Assembly: GCF_016863335.1 (NCBI RefSeq)
Contig: NZ_BOOR01000064.1
Span: 1-64,000 of the forward strand
Direction: 5' to 3'
Source: Planotetraspora thailandica
GTDB taxonomy: Bacteria > Actinomycetota > Actinomycetes > Streptosporangiales > Streptosporangiaceae
DNA length: 64,000 nucleotides
Shown here: positions 33,899 to 43,195 of the stretch, one piece after another
Layout: the number at the start of each line of letters is the position of its first letter
Numbering within the stretch: position 1 is the first letter of the stretch
Translations under genes and position numbers: made by a program
The notes under the pieces: model-generated
What the model was told of the DNA's origin: nothing
The model's database searches: none
The model's input: the letters and a program-made list of their open reading frames with translations, nothing else

Positions 33899-34501
33899 AT
33901 GCCACAGGGCAAGCCGGCCAGCGTTCCCGACGACGGCCTCACCACGCGGCAACGCAGGACGAGGCCGCTGCTGATGGTCCACACCGGGCCGGGGAAGGGC
34001 AAGTCGACCGCCGCGTTCGGCATGGCCCTGCGCGCGTGGAACCAGGGCTGGCCGATCGGGGTGTTCCAGTTCGTGAAGTCGGCCAAGTGGCGCATCGGCG
34101 AGGAACGCGCCCTCACGGTGCTCGGCGCCAGCGGCGAGGGCGGGCCGGTGACCTGGCACAAGATGGGGGAGGGCTGGTCCTGGATCCAGCGTCCCGGCAC
34201 GGAGGAGGATCACGCCGCCGACGCCCGGGAGGGTTGGGAACAGATCAAGCGTGACCTGGCCGCCGAGACCTACCGCTTCTATGTGCTCGACGAGTTCACC
34301 TACCCCCTCAAATGGGGCTGGCTCGACCTCGACGACGTGCTGGAGGCGCTCGCCTCCCGGCCGGGCACCCAGCACGTCGTGATCACCGGCAGGGACGCCC
34401 CCGACCGGCTGATCGAGGCCGCGGACCTGGTGACCGAGATGGGCAAGATCCGCCACCCGATGGACACCGGCCAAAAAGGCCAAAAAGGCATCGAATGGTA
34501 A
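33899..34501 (+). CDS. cobO: Cob(I)yrinic acid a,c-diamide adenosyltransferase (CobO/BtuR)
   Basis: A 200-residue enzyme that transfers the adenosyl group from ATP to Co(I) corrinoid. P-loop GPGKGKSTA is at about 30-38, QFVKSAKWRIGEE follows, and the switch region has VLDEFTYPLKWGW. Length and motifs fit CobO. The ATG is 1 bp after the chelatase stop, so it shares the riboswitch-controlled transcript. The 53-bp repeat array begins 67 bp after its stop. Confidence 0.95.
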   Translation: MPQGKPASVPDDGLTTRQRRTRPLLMVHTGPGKGKSTAAFGMALRAWNQGWPIGVFQFVKSAKWRIGEERALTVLGASGEGGPVTWHKMGEGWSWIQRPGTEEDHAADAREGWEQIKRDLAAETYRFYVLDEFTYPLKWGWLDLDDVLEALASRPGTQHVVITGRDAPDRLIEAADLVTEMGKIRHPMDTGQKGQKGIEW

Positions 34502-34568
34502 ATCCCCCCCACCCCGCCCCGTGGCCCCCACCCCCGTGGCCCTCGCCCGTGGCCCCCGCCCCGTACTC

Positions 34569-35116
34569 GTGATCATGCAGAAGTTCGCGTGCGACACTCC
34601 TGACCTGCGCCGCCGCTTGCCGTGATCATGCAGAAGTTCACTTACGGCACTCCTGGCCTGCGCCGACAATTTTCGTGATCATGCAGAAGTTCGCGTACGG
34701 CCAGGCTGGCCTGGGACGATGTATTTCGTGATCATGCACTTCTTCGTGCACTGTGCTTCCGAACAGCGACGACGTCGTACGTGATCATGCACGCGAGTCC
34801 TGGATGCATGATCACGTGACTTGTCGCCCCAGGTCGGGCCCCGTTTCTCCGCGAATCTGCATGATCGCGCGAGCTGTTTTCCCAGGTCGGGTCTGCCGTA
34901 CTCGAAGAACTGCATGATCACGAATCGTGTTGCCGCAGGTCACCGCCGGTTCTGGCGAACTTCTGCATGATCACGGAAATGGTTGGCGCAGGTCAGATGG
35001 CCTGCGCCCGAACTTCTGCATGATCACGCCCAAGGGGGTTCATGATCATGCCCAAGGGGGTTCATGATCATGCCCAGGGGGGGCGTGATCACGCCGCCAA
35101 GGGGGTGCATGATCAC
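34569..35116. repeat. 53-bp-period inverted array 2 between cobO and cobN
   Basis: Five direct copies of GTGATCATGCAGAAGTTC or variants begin at 34569, 34622, 34675, 34728 and 34781. Five inverted copies follow, with CATGATCAC-type cores at 34807, 34860, 34913, 34966 and 35019. Every step within an arm is exactly 53 bp. The central spacing is 26 bp. The outer right edge carries shorter repeats about 22 bp apart (cores at 35041, 35063, 35084, 35108) with GGGGG tracts, and the left flank (34503-34562) is C-tract rich. No gene fits in this 625-bp gap. It lies between convergent genes. Confidence 0.92.
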
Positions 35117-35126
35117 GCGCAAGGGG

Positions 35127-38100
35127 TTATGCGCCTTGGGTGTCTTCTAGGTCGCCTTCGGTTTTGAGGTAGACCTCTTGGAGGCCGCGCAGGATGTCGG
35201 GGTCCGGGTGCTCCCACATGCCCCGGTCGGCCGCCTCCAGCAGACGTTCGGCGATGCCGTGCAGCGCCCACGGGTTCGACTTCGCCATGAACGCCTGGTT
35301 CTCGGGGTCGAGCACGTACGTCTCGGTCAGCTTGTCGTACATCCAGTCGGCGATGACGCCGGTCGTGGCGTCGTAGCCGAAGAGGTAGTCGACGGTCGCG
35401 GCCAGTTCGAACGCGCCCTTGTAGCCGTGCCGCCGCATCGCGGCCAGCCAGTTGGGGTTGACGACCCTGGCGCGGAAGACGCGTGAGGTCTCCTCCGACA
35501 GGGTGCGGGTGCGCACGGCGTCGGGGCGGGTGCTGTCGCCGACGTAGGCGGCCGGGGCGGTCCCCGTGAGCGCGCGCACCGTTGCGATCATGCCGCCGTG
35601 GTACTGGAAGTAGTCGTCGGAGTCGGCGATGTCGTGCTCGCGGGTGTCGACGTTCTTCGCGGCGACGGCGATCCGCTTGTAGGCGCTCTCCATGTCGGTC
35701 CTGGCGGGCACGCCGTCCAGATCGCGGCCGTAGGCGAAGCCACCCCAGACGGCGTAGACCTCGGCGAGGTCGGCGTCGTCGCGCCAGTTCCTGCTGTCGA
35801 TGAGGGGCAGCAGCCCGGCCCCGTACGCGCCCGGCGCCGAGCCGAAGATGCGCATGGTGGCCCGCCGGGCGTCCCCGTGGCCCGCCTGGTCGGCGGTGAC
35901 GTGGGCGCGCACGTAGTTGAGCTCGTCGGGTTCGTCGAGCCCGGCGGCCAGTCGCACGGCGTCGTCGAGCATCGCGACGACGTGCGGGAACGCGTCGCGG
36001 AAGAAGCCGCTGATGCGCACGGTGACGTCGATGCGGGGGCGGCCGAGCTCATCCGAGGCGATCGGCTCCAGGTGGGTCACCCGGCGCGACGCTTCGTCCC
36101 AGACCGGCCGCACACCGAGCAGGGCGAGCACTTCGGCGACGTCGTCGCCCGCGGTGCGCATCGCGCTGGTTCCCCAGATGGACAACCCGACCGAGCGCGG
36201 CCAGTCGCCCGTGTCGGCCTTGTAACGCTCGAGCAGCGAGTCGGCCATCGCCTGCCCGGTCTCCCAGGCCAGCCTGCTCGGCACGGCCCGCGGGTCGACG
36301 GAGTAGAAGTTACGGCCGGTCGGCAGCACGTTGATGAGCCCGCGCAGCGGTGAGCCGCTCGGCCCGGCAGGAACGTAGCCGCCGTCGAGGGCGTGGAGCA
36401 GATGGTCGATCTCGTCGGTGGTGCGGGCCAGCCGGGGCACCACTTCGGTGGCGGCGAAGGTCAGGATCCGTGCGACGAGCGCGCGCCTGTCGCCGGGGAT
36501 CGTCTCCACGACGCCGCCGACCGCGCCGGGGTCCCAGCCGCGATCCTCCATCGCCTCGATCAGGGCCCGCGCCGTCGCCTCCGCCTGGTCGACGCTCGCC
36601 AGCGCGGCGCTGCCGTCCTCGGCGAGCCCCAGCGCCTCCCGCAGGCCGGGCAGCGTCTCCTTGCCGGCCCACATCTGCCGGGCGCGCAGCATCGCGAGCA
36701 CCAGGTCGACGCGGACCTTGCCGGTGGGCGCCTCACCCAGCACGTGCAGCCCGTCGCGGATCTGGGCGTCCTTGACCTCGCACAACCAGCCGTCGACGTG
36801 CAGCAGGAAGTCGTCGAACTCGGTGTCGTGCGGCCGGTTGTCCAGCCCGAGGTCGTGGTCGAGCTTGGCCGCCTGGATCAGCGTCCAGATCTGCGCCCTG
36901 ATCGCGGGCAGCTTCGCCGGGTCCATGGCGGCGATCGTGGCGTGCTCGTCCAGCAACTGCTCCAGCCGGGCGATGTCGCCGTAGGTGTCCGCGCGGGCCA
37001 TCGGCGGCACCATGTGGTCGACCAGTACGGCATGCGTGCGCCGCTTGGCCTGGGTGCCCTCACCGGGGTCGTTGACGAGGAACGGGTAGACCAGCGGCAG
37101 GTCGCCGAGCGCCGCGTCGGGACCGCATGCGGCCGACATGCCGGCCGACTTGCCCGGCAGCCATTCCAGGTTGCCGTGCTTGCCGACGTGCACCATGGCG
37201 TGCGCGCCGAAGTCGGCGGCCAGCCAGCGGTAGGCGGCCAGGTAGTGGTGGCTGGGCGGCAGGTCGGGATCGTGATAGATGGCGATCGGGTTCTCCCCGA
37301 AGCCCCGCGGCGGCTGGACCATCACGACGAGGTTCCCGGCGCGCAGCGCGGCCAGCACGATCTCGCCGTCGGGGTCGTGTGACCGGTCCACGAACAGCTC
37401 GCCCGGCGGCGGCCCCCAGTGGCGCTCCATCGCCGTACGCAGGTCTTCGGGCAGCGTGGCGTACCACTCGCGGTAGGACGCGGCCGAGATGCGCACCGGA
37501 TTGCCCGAGAGCTGCTCCTCGGTCAGCCAGTCCTGATCCTGGCCGCCCGCGGCGATGAGGGCGTGGATGAGCGCGTCGCCGTCCTGATCCGCCATGCCGG
37601 GCAGGCCCTCGCCCAGGTCGTAGCCCGCCTCGGCGAGCCTGGCGAGCAACCTGACCGTGCTGGCCGGGGTGTCCAGGCCGACCGCGTTGCCGACCCGTGA
37701 GTGCTTGGTCGGATACGCCGACAGCATGACCACCAGCCGCCGTTCGGCGGGCGGGGTGTGCCGCAGCAAGCCATGCCGTACGGCGATCCCGGCGACGCGG
37801 GATGCCCGTTCGGGGTCGGCGACGTAGACGGTGAGCCCGTCGGGGTCGATCTCCTTGAACGAGAACGGCACCGTGATGATGCGGCCGTCGAACTCCGGGA
37901 TGGCCACCTGCGAGGCCGCGTCGAGCGGGGACAGGCCGTCGTCGTTCTCGTCCCAGGCCTGCCTGCTGGTCGTGAGGCACAGGCCCTGCAGGATCGGCAC
38001 GTCGAGGTCGGCGAGCGCGCCCACGTCCCACGCCTCGTCGTCGCCGCCCGCGGACGCGGTGGCCGGGCGCGATCCGCCGGCCGCGAGCACGGTGACGACC

Positions 38101-38747
38101 AGCGCGTCGGCCGCGCGGAGGGTGTCGAACAGCTCCGGCTCGGCCGTGCGCAGGGACGAACAGAAGATCGGCAGCGCCTGGCCGCCCGCGTCCTCGATCG
38201 CCTGGCTGAGCGTCTCGACGAACCCGGTGTTGCCCGCCATGTGATGCGCCCGGTAGTAGAGCACGCCGACGACGGGACCTTCCGTACGGCGGGGCGTGCG
38301 CTCCAGGCGGCCCCAGGTGGGGGTGGCCGCGGGCGGCGCGAATCCGTGCCCGGTGAGCAGCACGGTGTCCGACAGGAACTTGTGCAGCTCGGTCAGGTTG
38401 GCGGGGCCGCCGTGCGCGAGGTAGGCGTGGGCCTCCGCGCAGGTGCCGCCGCTGACCGTGGACAGCTCCATCAGCTCGGCGTCGGGCGCCTGCTCGCCGC
38501 CGAGCACGACCACCGGACGCGGGCCCGCGAGCAGCGCGTCGAGCCCCTCTTCCCAGGCCCTGCGCCCGCCGAGCAGCCGTACGACCACCACGTCGGTGCC
38601 CTCCACCAGGGCGGGCAGGTCGTCGGCGGTCAGCCGTGCGGGGTTGCCCAGACGGTAGGGCGCGTCGCTGGCCCTGGCGCTGAGCAGGTCGGTGTCGGAG
38701 GTGGACAGCAGCAGGACGGTCGCGGTGTCGGACGGCGTCGGGCGCAC
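35127..38747 (-). CDS. cobN: Cobaltochelatase subunit CobN
   Basis: A 1206-residue large subunit of aerobic cobaltochelatase, which inserts Co2+ into hydrogenobyrinic acid a,c-diamide with ATP. It shows the CobN/BchH layout, including MVHVGKHGNLEWLPGKS (about 515-530), the usual substrate-handling region, and a C-terminal GAFELAATVDYLFGYDATTG segment. Length fits CobN. GTG 38747 has GGGAGG upstream. A cobalamin riboswitch precedes it on the same strand. It needs the ATPase subunit encoded at 31855. Confidence 0.95.
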   Translation of the reverse strand: MRPTPSDTATVLLLSTSDTDLLSARASDAPYRLGNPARLTADDLPALVEGTDVVVVRLLGGRRAWEEGLDALLAGPRPVVVLGGEQAPDAELMELSTVSGGTCAEAHAYLAHGGPANLTELHKFLSDTVLLTGHGFAPPAATPTWGRLERTPRRTEGPVVGVLYYRAHHMAGNTGFVETLSQAIEDAGGQALPIFCSSLRTAEPELFDTLRAADALVVTVLAAGGSRPATASAGGDDEAWDVGALADLDVPILQGLCLTTSRQAWDENDDGLSPLDAASQVAIPEFDGRIITVPFSFKEIDPDGLTVYVADPERASRVAGIAVRHGLLRHTPPAERRLVVMLSAYPTKHSRVGNAVGLDTPASTVRLLARLAEAGYDLGEGLPGMADQDGDALIHALIAAGGQDQDWLTEEQLSGNPVRISAASYREWYATLPEDLRTAMERHWGPPPGELFVDRSHDPDGEIVLAALRAGNLVVMVQPPRGFGENPIAIYHDPDLPPSHHYLAAYRWLAADFGAHAMVHVGKHGNLEWLPGKSAGMSAACGPDAALGDLPLVYPFLVNDPGEGTQAKRRTHAVLVDHMVPPMARADTYGDIARLEQLLDEHATIAAMDPAKLPAIRAQIWTLIQAAKLDHDLGLDNRPHDTEFDDFLLHVDGWLCEVKDAQIRDGLHVLGEAPTGKVRVDLVLAMLRARQMWAGKETLPGLREALGLAEDGSAALASVDQAEATARALIEAMEDRGWDPGAVGGVVETIPGDRRALVARILTFAATEVVPRLARTTDEIDHLLHALDGGYVPAGPSGSPLRGLINVLPTGRNFYSVDPRAVPSRLAWETGQAMADSLLERYKADTGDWPRSVGLSIWGTSAMRTAGDDVAEVLALLGVRPVWDEASRRVTHLEPIASDELGRPRIDVTVRISGFFRDAFPHVVAMLDDAVRLAAGLDEPDELNYVRAHVTADQAGHGDARRATMRIFGSAPGAYGAGLLPLIDSRNWRDDADLAEVYAVWGGFAYGRDLDGVPARTDMESAYKRIAVAAKNVDTREHDIADSDDYFQYHGGMIATVRALTGTAPAAYVGDSTRPDAVRTRTLSEETSRVFRARVVNPNWLAAMRRHGYKGAFELAATVDYLFGYDATTGVIADWMYDKLTETYVLDPENQAFMAKSNPWALHGIAERLLEAADRGMWEHPDPDILRGLQEVYLKTEGDLEDTQGA

Positions 38748-38789
38748 GGGGGTTCCTCCCTCGGGGTCCTCGCCCCGGTCGTGGGTGTC

Positions 38790-38957
38790 GCGGCGGCAGG
38801 AGTCTCCTGGCTCCCAGATCGACGCTCACCCCGGCCTTCCCGTCCGTTGCCGGACCGTGGCCCGTGATGGGGGTCACTCCCTGGTCACAGTGGCGGGACC
38901 GCGCCGGTGTTCCACCGGCTTCCTCCCTGTGCCGTCGCTTACCGATGAGACTACGGC
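38790..38957 (-). ncRNA. Cobalamin riboswitch (cobN)
   Basis: On the minus strand: an AGGGAGGAAGCCGGTG-type start, ACCGGCGCGGTCCC, the B12 box GCCACTGTGACC (38894-38883) and GGAGCCAGG (38814-38806) in the right order. It ends about 40 nt before the cobN GTG, so it probably controls cobN translation or termination. The divergent cobG is not behind it. Confidence 0.92.
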
Positions 38958-38997
38958 AGCCCTATGCAATGCAATAACTGGCGTTAGCATCCTCTTC

Positions 38998-40287
38998 GTG
39001 GCGATAGCCGACTTTTCCGGACGCGCGCACCCTGACGCCTGTCCGGGGGCGCTACAGGTGCATACCGCCGCCGACGGCGGACTCGCCCGCATCCGCGTTC
39101 CCGGCGGCGCTCTCACCCCCTCACAGCTGCACGAACTGGCGGCCTGTGCCGCCGAGCTGGGCGCGGGGGTCGTCGAGCTGACCTCCCGGGCCAACGTGCA
39201 GGTGCGCGGGCTGGGGTCGCCGGAGACCTTCGCGACCCGGATGGCAGCGGCAGGCCTTCTCCCGTCCGACACCCACGAACGGGTGCGCAACATCGTCGCC
39301 TCCCCGCTGTCGGGGCGCGTGCACACGAGCCTGATCGACGTGCGCCCGCTGGTCGAGGCCCTCGACTCGGCGCTGTGCGCCCGGCCCCGGCTCGCCGGCC
39401 TGTCGGGACGCTTTCTGTTCGCGCTGGACGACGGCACGGGCGACGTCGCCGGGCTCGGCGCCGACGTCACGCTCCTGGCCCGATCCCGTACGGCATGGGC
39501 CGTCCTGCTCGCAGGCGTCGAGGCCGGGATCGTCCAGGCGCTTGACGACGCGGTCGGCGTCATGCTGGCCGCCGCGGAGGCGTTCCTGGACGAACTGGCC
39601 GTGCCGGAAGAGGTGGCCGGGCCTGGTTCGGCATGGCGGATCGCCGAGCTGGAGAACGGGCCCGCCCGTGTCGCCGCCCGGCTGCGCCCCGGCGACCCGG
39701 CTGTCGCTGACGGAACCACCCGTAATGCGGGCGGCACGCCCCGGCCCGGCACACACGATCAGACCGACGGGCGGGTGGCGCTGGAGGTCGTGGTGCCGCT
39801 CGGTCGGCTGTCGGCCGCTCAGGCACACCTCCTCGCCGAGGCGGCGCGGGAAACGCAGGGGGAGACCCGGCTCACGCCATGGCGGACGGTCATCGTGCCG
39901 GACCTGGCCCCGGCGTCGGCCGCCCGCTGGGCGCGGGCCGTCACCGAGGCCGGGCTCGTCGCCGATCCGTCCTCGCCCTGGGCCGGGGTGAGCGCCTGCA
40001 CAGGACGGCCCGGTTGCGCGAAGTCACTGGCCGACGTGCAGGCGGACGCCACCCGCGCCGTCACACAGGCCTCCACCCAGGCGGCTCACCTGCTGCCCGT
40101 CCACTGGGCGGGATGCGAACGCCGTTGCGGCCGGCCACGCGGCACAGTCGTCGAGGTGGTGGCCACGGGCCACGGATACCGAATCGAGCTGGACGGCGAC
40201 CGCCGTACCGGTTCCGACGTGGACGAGACGGCCGCCGCCGTCGCCGCGTTCAGGACGTCCACGCCTGAAGCCAGAGGGGAAAAGTGA
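38998..40287 (+). CDS. cobG: Precorrin-3B synthase (CobG)
   Basis: A 429-residue protein of the nitrite/sulfite reductase fold. It has two ferredoxin-like halves ([38 protein letters not shown]) and the Fe-S/siroheme Cys set CTGRPGC plus CERRC. It uses O2 to make precorrin-3B in aerobic B12 synthesis. GTG 38998 is preferred: upstream codons lie in the antisense of the riboswitch. A TAGCAT at 38985-38990 would put the transcript start at the GTG (leaderless). It overlaps cobH by GTGA. It is not behind a riboswitch on its own strand. Confidence 0.88.
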   Translation: MAIADFSGRAHPDACPGALQVHTAADGGLARIRVPGGALTPSQLHELAACAAELGAGVVELTSRANVQVRGLGSPETFATRMAAAGLLPSDTHERVRNIVASPLSGRVHTSLIDVRPLVEALDSALCARPRLAGLSGRFLFALDDGTGDVAGLGADVTLLARSRTAWAVLLAGVEAGIVQALDDAVGVMLAAAEAFLDELAVPEEVAGPGSAWRIAELENGPARVAARLRPGDPAVADGTTRNAGGTPRPGTHDQTDGRVALEVVVPLGRLSAAQAHLLAEAARETQGETRLTPWRTVIVPDLAPASAARWARAVTEAGLVADPSSPWAGVSACTGRPGCAKSLADVQADATRAVTQASTQAAHLLPVHWAGCERRCGRPRGTVVEVVATGHGYRIELDGDRRTGSDVDETAAAVAAFRTSTPEARGEK

Positions 40288-40904
40288 CCGACTACGTACG
40301 GGACGGCGCCGAGATCTACAGGCGCTCGTTCGCCACGATCAGGGCCGAGACCGATCTCAGCCGCATGCCCGCCGACGTGGCCCAGGTGGCGGTGCGGATG
40401 GTGCACGCCTGCGGCATGACCGACCTGGTCGACGACCTCGCCTGGTCGCCCGGCGTCGTCGCCCGCGCCCGCGAGGCGCTGCGGGGCGGCGCACCGATCC
40501 TGTGCGACGCGCAGATGGTCGCCTCCGGAGTCACGCGGCGGCGGCTTCCCGCCGACAACGCGGTGGTGTGCACGCTCGGCGACCCGGAGGTGCCCGGCCT
40601 CGCGGAACGGCTCGGCACCACCCGCAGCGCGGCGGCGCTGGACTTGTGGGGCGATCGGCTGGGCGGAGCGGTCGTGGCGATCGGCAACGCGCCGACCGCG
40701 TTGTTCCGCCTGCTCGAACTAGTGGAAGCCGGTGCGCCGCGCCCGGCAGCCGTGCTCGGCATCCCGGTGGGCTTCATCGGCGCGGCCGAGTCGAAGCAGG
40801 CGCTGGCGGAAAGCGACCTGGAGTTTCTGGTGGTGCACGGCCGCAGGGGCGGCAGCGCGATGGTGGCGGCGGCGGTCAACGCCATCGCAAGTGAGCGGGA
40901 GTGA
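40284..40904 (+). CDS. cobH: Precorrin-8X methylmutase (CobH/CbiC)
   Basis: A 206-residue enzyme that moves the C11 methyl to C12 to give hydrogenobyrinic acid. It shows [11 protein letters not shown] (with the conserved His in the RMVHACG segment), [10 protein letters not shown] and the C-terminal [16 protein letters not shown] start within the cobG stop (GTGA overlap). cobIJ follows after 4 bp, so cobG-cobH-cobIJ is one operon. Confidence 0.95.
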   Translation: MTDYVRDGAEIYRRSFATIRAETDLSRMPADVAQVAVRMVHACGMTDLVDDLAWSPGVVARAREALRGGAPILCDAQMVASGVTRRRLPADNAVVCTLGDPEVPGLAERLGTTRSAAALDLWGDRLGGAVVAIGNAPTALFRLLELVEAGAPRPAAVLGIPVGFIGAAESKQALAESDLEFLVVHGRRGGSAMVAAAVNAIASERE

Positions 40905-40908
40905 CGCG

Positions 40909-42405
40909 ATGACAGGTCGGCTCTACGGTGTCGGGCTCGGCCCGGGAGATCCCGAGCTGGTGACGGTGAAGGCGGCCCGCCTGATCGGCGAGGCCGATGT
41001 GATCGCCTATCACAGCGCCAGGCACGGCCGGAGCATCGCCCGGTCGATCGCCCTGCCGTACATGCGGGACGGGCAGATCGAAGAGCTGCTGCAATACCCG
41101 CTGACCACGGAGACGACCGATCACCCCGGCGGCTACCAGGGCGCTCTGGACGACTTCTACGCCGTCTGCGCGGACCGGCTGGCCGTCCACCTGGACGCGG
41201 GCAGGGTCGTCGTCGTGCTGTGCGAGGGCGACCCGCTCTTCTACGGCTCGTACATGCACATGCACAAGCGGCTGGCCCACCGGTACACGACCGAGGTGGT
41301 GCCGGGCGTGACCTCGGTGAGCGGGGCGTCGGCGGTGCTCGGCCGCCCGCTGGTGGAGCGCGAGGAGACGCTGACCGTGCTGCCGGGCACGCTTCCGGCC
41401 GACGTGCTGGCCGACAAGCTGCGGGCCGCCGACTCGGCCGCGGTGCTCAAGCTGGGCCGCACCTTCGAGAAGGTGCGGGACGCGTTCGCCGAGGCCGGGC
41501 GGCTCGACGAGGCGTGGTACGTCGAGCGCGCCACCACGAGCGGGCAGCGCATCGCTCCGCTGAAGGACGTGGACCCGTCGCAGGTGCCGTACTTCTCCCT
41601 CGCCCTGCTCCCCAGCCCGGCCGAGCGCACCTTCGTGCCGGAGCCGGCCGCGGACGAGCGGCCGGGCCGGGTCACGGTGATCGGGCTCGGCCCCGCAGGG
41701 CGCCCGTGGCTCACCCCGGAGGCGCAGGAAGCGCTCGACGACGCCACCGACCTGGTCGGATACGGCCCGTACGTCGACCGGGTGCCGCCGAACGCGCGCC
41801 AGCGCCGCCACCGGACGGACAACAGGGTCGAGGCCGAGCGGGCGAGGCACGCGCTGGAGATGGCCCTCGACGGGGCGCGGGTGGCGGTGGTCTCCTCCGG
41901 CGACCCGGGCGTGTTCGCGATGGCCAGTGCGGTGCTCGAGGCCGCCGCCGAGCCGAGGTTCGCCGAGGTGCCCGTGCGGATCGTCCCGGGGCTGACCGCG
42001 GCGCAGGCGGTGGCGAGCAGGGCGGGTGCGCCGCTCGGCCACGACTACTGCGTGGTGTCGCTGTCGGACCTGCTCAAGCCGTGGGAGGTCGTTGCAGACC
42101 GCATCAGCGCGGCCGCGAAGGCCGACATGGTGCTGGCCGTCTACAACCCCGCCTCGCGCAGCCGCCGCTGGCAGGTCGCCGCCGCCCGCGACCTGCTGCT
42201 CGAACACCGCGACCCGGGCACGCCCGTGGTCGTCGGGCGCGACGTCGGCGGTCCCGAGGAGAGCGTCACGGTCACCACGCTGGGCGAGCTCGACCCGGAG
42301 ACCGTCGACATGCGCTGCCTGCTGCTCGTCGGGTCGTCGACGACCCGTGTGGTCGAGCGGGAAGGCGGCCGGGTCGTCTACACCCCACGCCGCTACCCCG
42401 CGTGA
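40909..42405 (+). CDS. cobIJ: Fused precorrin-2 C20- and precorrin-3B C17-methyltransferase (CobI-CobJ)
   Basis: A 498-residue fusion of two SAM-dependent tetrapyrrole methylases. The N-terminal CobI part (about 1-240) has GVGLGPGDPELVT and CEGDPLFYGS. The C-terminal CobJ part (about 253-498) has VIGLGPAGRPWLTPEA, SSGDPGVFAMAS and YNPASRSR. The first methylates C20 of precorrin-2; the second methylates C17 with ring contraction. ATG 40909 is 4 bp after the cobH stop. The last 13 bp overlap the convergent cobK. Confidence 0.95.
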   Translation: MTGRLYGVGLGPGDPELVTVKAARLIGEADVIAYHSARHGRSIARSIALPYMRDGQIEELLQYPLTTETTDHPGGYQGALDDFYAVCADRLAVHLDAGRVVVVLCEGDPLFYGSYMHMHKRLAHRYTTEVVPGVTSVSGASAVLGRPLVEREETLTVLPGTLPADVLADKLRAADSAAVLKLGRTFEKVRDAFAEAGRLDEAWYVERATTSGQRIAPLKDVDPSQVPYFSLALLPSPAERTFVPEPAADERPGRVTVIGLGPAGRPWLTPEAQEALDDATDLVGYGPYVDRVPPNARQRRHRTDNRVEAERARHALEMALDGARVAVVSSGDPGVFAMASAVLEAAAEPRFAEVPVRIVPGLTAAQAVASRAGAPLGHDYCVVSLSDLLKPWEVVADRISAAAKADMVLAVYNPASRSRRWQVAAARDLLLEHRDPGTPVVVGRDVGGPEESVTVTTLGELDPETVDMRCLLLVGSSTTRVVEREGGRVVYTPRRYPA

Positions 42406-43154
42406 AGCCCCGCCTCATGAACCCACTCAAGGGCGGCCTCGACGGTCTCGGCCGGCCGTACGCCGCCGGGCAGGGGCGGCCGGTCCACCATGATCACGGG
42501 CAGGCCGAGCTCGCGGGCGGCGACCAGCTTGGCGGTGGTCATCTGCCCGCCGCTGTCCTTGGTGACGAGCACGTCGAGCCGGTGCTCCGCGATGAGGGCC
42601 CGCTCGCCCTCCACCGTGTACGGCCCGCGGGCGAGCACGACGTGCACGTTGGCCGGGATGGGCGGCTCCGGCGGGTCGACCGACCGGGCGAGGAACCACA
42701 ACCCTTCGACGGCCGTGAAGGCGCCCGTGAAGGCGGGAAGGCTCCTGCGTCCTGTCGTGAGGAACACCCGGCGGCCGAGGGAGGGCAGCAGCTCCGCTGC
42801 GGCGCCGAGCGACGCGACGCGGTGCCAGGCGTCGCCGGGCCCTTCCGTCCATCCCGGGCGTCGCAGCACCAGCAGCGGGACGCCGGTGCGCTCGGCCGCC
42901 TGCGCCGCCGACGCTGTCATGCGCTCGGCGAACGGATGGGTCGCGTCGACCATGGCGTCGACGGCGTGCTCGCGGAGCCAGGCCGCGAGGCCGTCGGGCC
43001 CGCCGAAGCCGCCCTCGTGCACCTCGCCGACCGGCAGGCGCGGGTTGCTCACCCGTCCGGCCAGCGACGACACCACGTGAACGCCGGGCTCTGGGTCGAG
43101 CGCCGCCGCCAGCGCCCGCGCCTCGGCCGTGCCTCCCAGGATCAGCACGCGCAT
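42393..43154 (-). CDS. cobK: Precorrin-6A reductase (CobK/CbiJ)
   Basis: A 253-residue reductase, NADPH-dependent, making precorrin-6B. It has the N-terminal ILGGTAEARAL motif, DATHPFAERM and VTKDSGG near the C-terminus, all typical of CobK. ATG 43154. It is divergent from cbiD with a 41-bp gap and converges on cobIJ with 13 bp of overlap. Confidence 0.95.
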   Translation of the reverse strand: MRVLILGGTAEARALAAALDPEPGVHVVSSLAGRVSNPRLPVGEVHEGGFGGPDGLAAWLREHAVDAMVDATHPFAERMTASAAQAAERTGVPLLVLRRPGWTEGPGDAWHRVASLGAAAELLPSLGRRVFLTTGRRSLPAFTGAFTAVEGLWFLARSVDPPEPPIPANVHVVLARGPYTVEGERALIAEHRLDVLVTKDSGGQMTTAKLVAARELGLPVIMVDRPPLPGGVRPAETVEAALEWVHEAGLHAG

Positions 43155-43195
43155 GCGATGGTCCTCCTCGTCTCCTTCACCCGGGTGGTGTCCTC

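Noticed and set aside
31930-34200. 756-codon minus-strand frame over the chelatase and cobO genes
   Set aside because: Antisense shadow; sense frames have Walker, MIDAS and P-loop motifs and sit behind a riboswitch.
34569-35116. Simple transcription terminator between cobO and cobN
   Set aside because: The length, exact 53-bp phase and recurrence between divergent genes at 9.9 kb do not fit a plain terminator, although it may also stop transcription.
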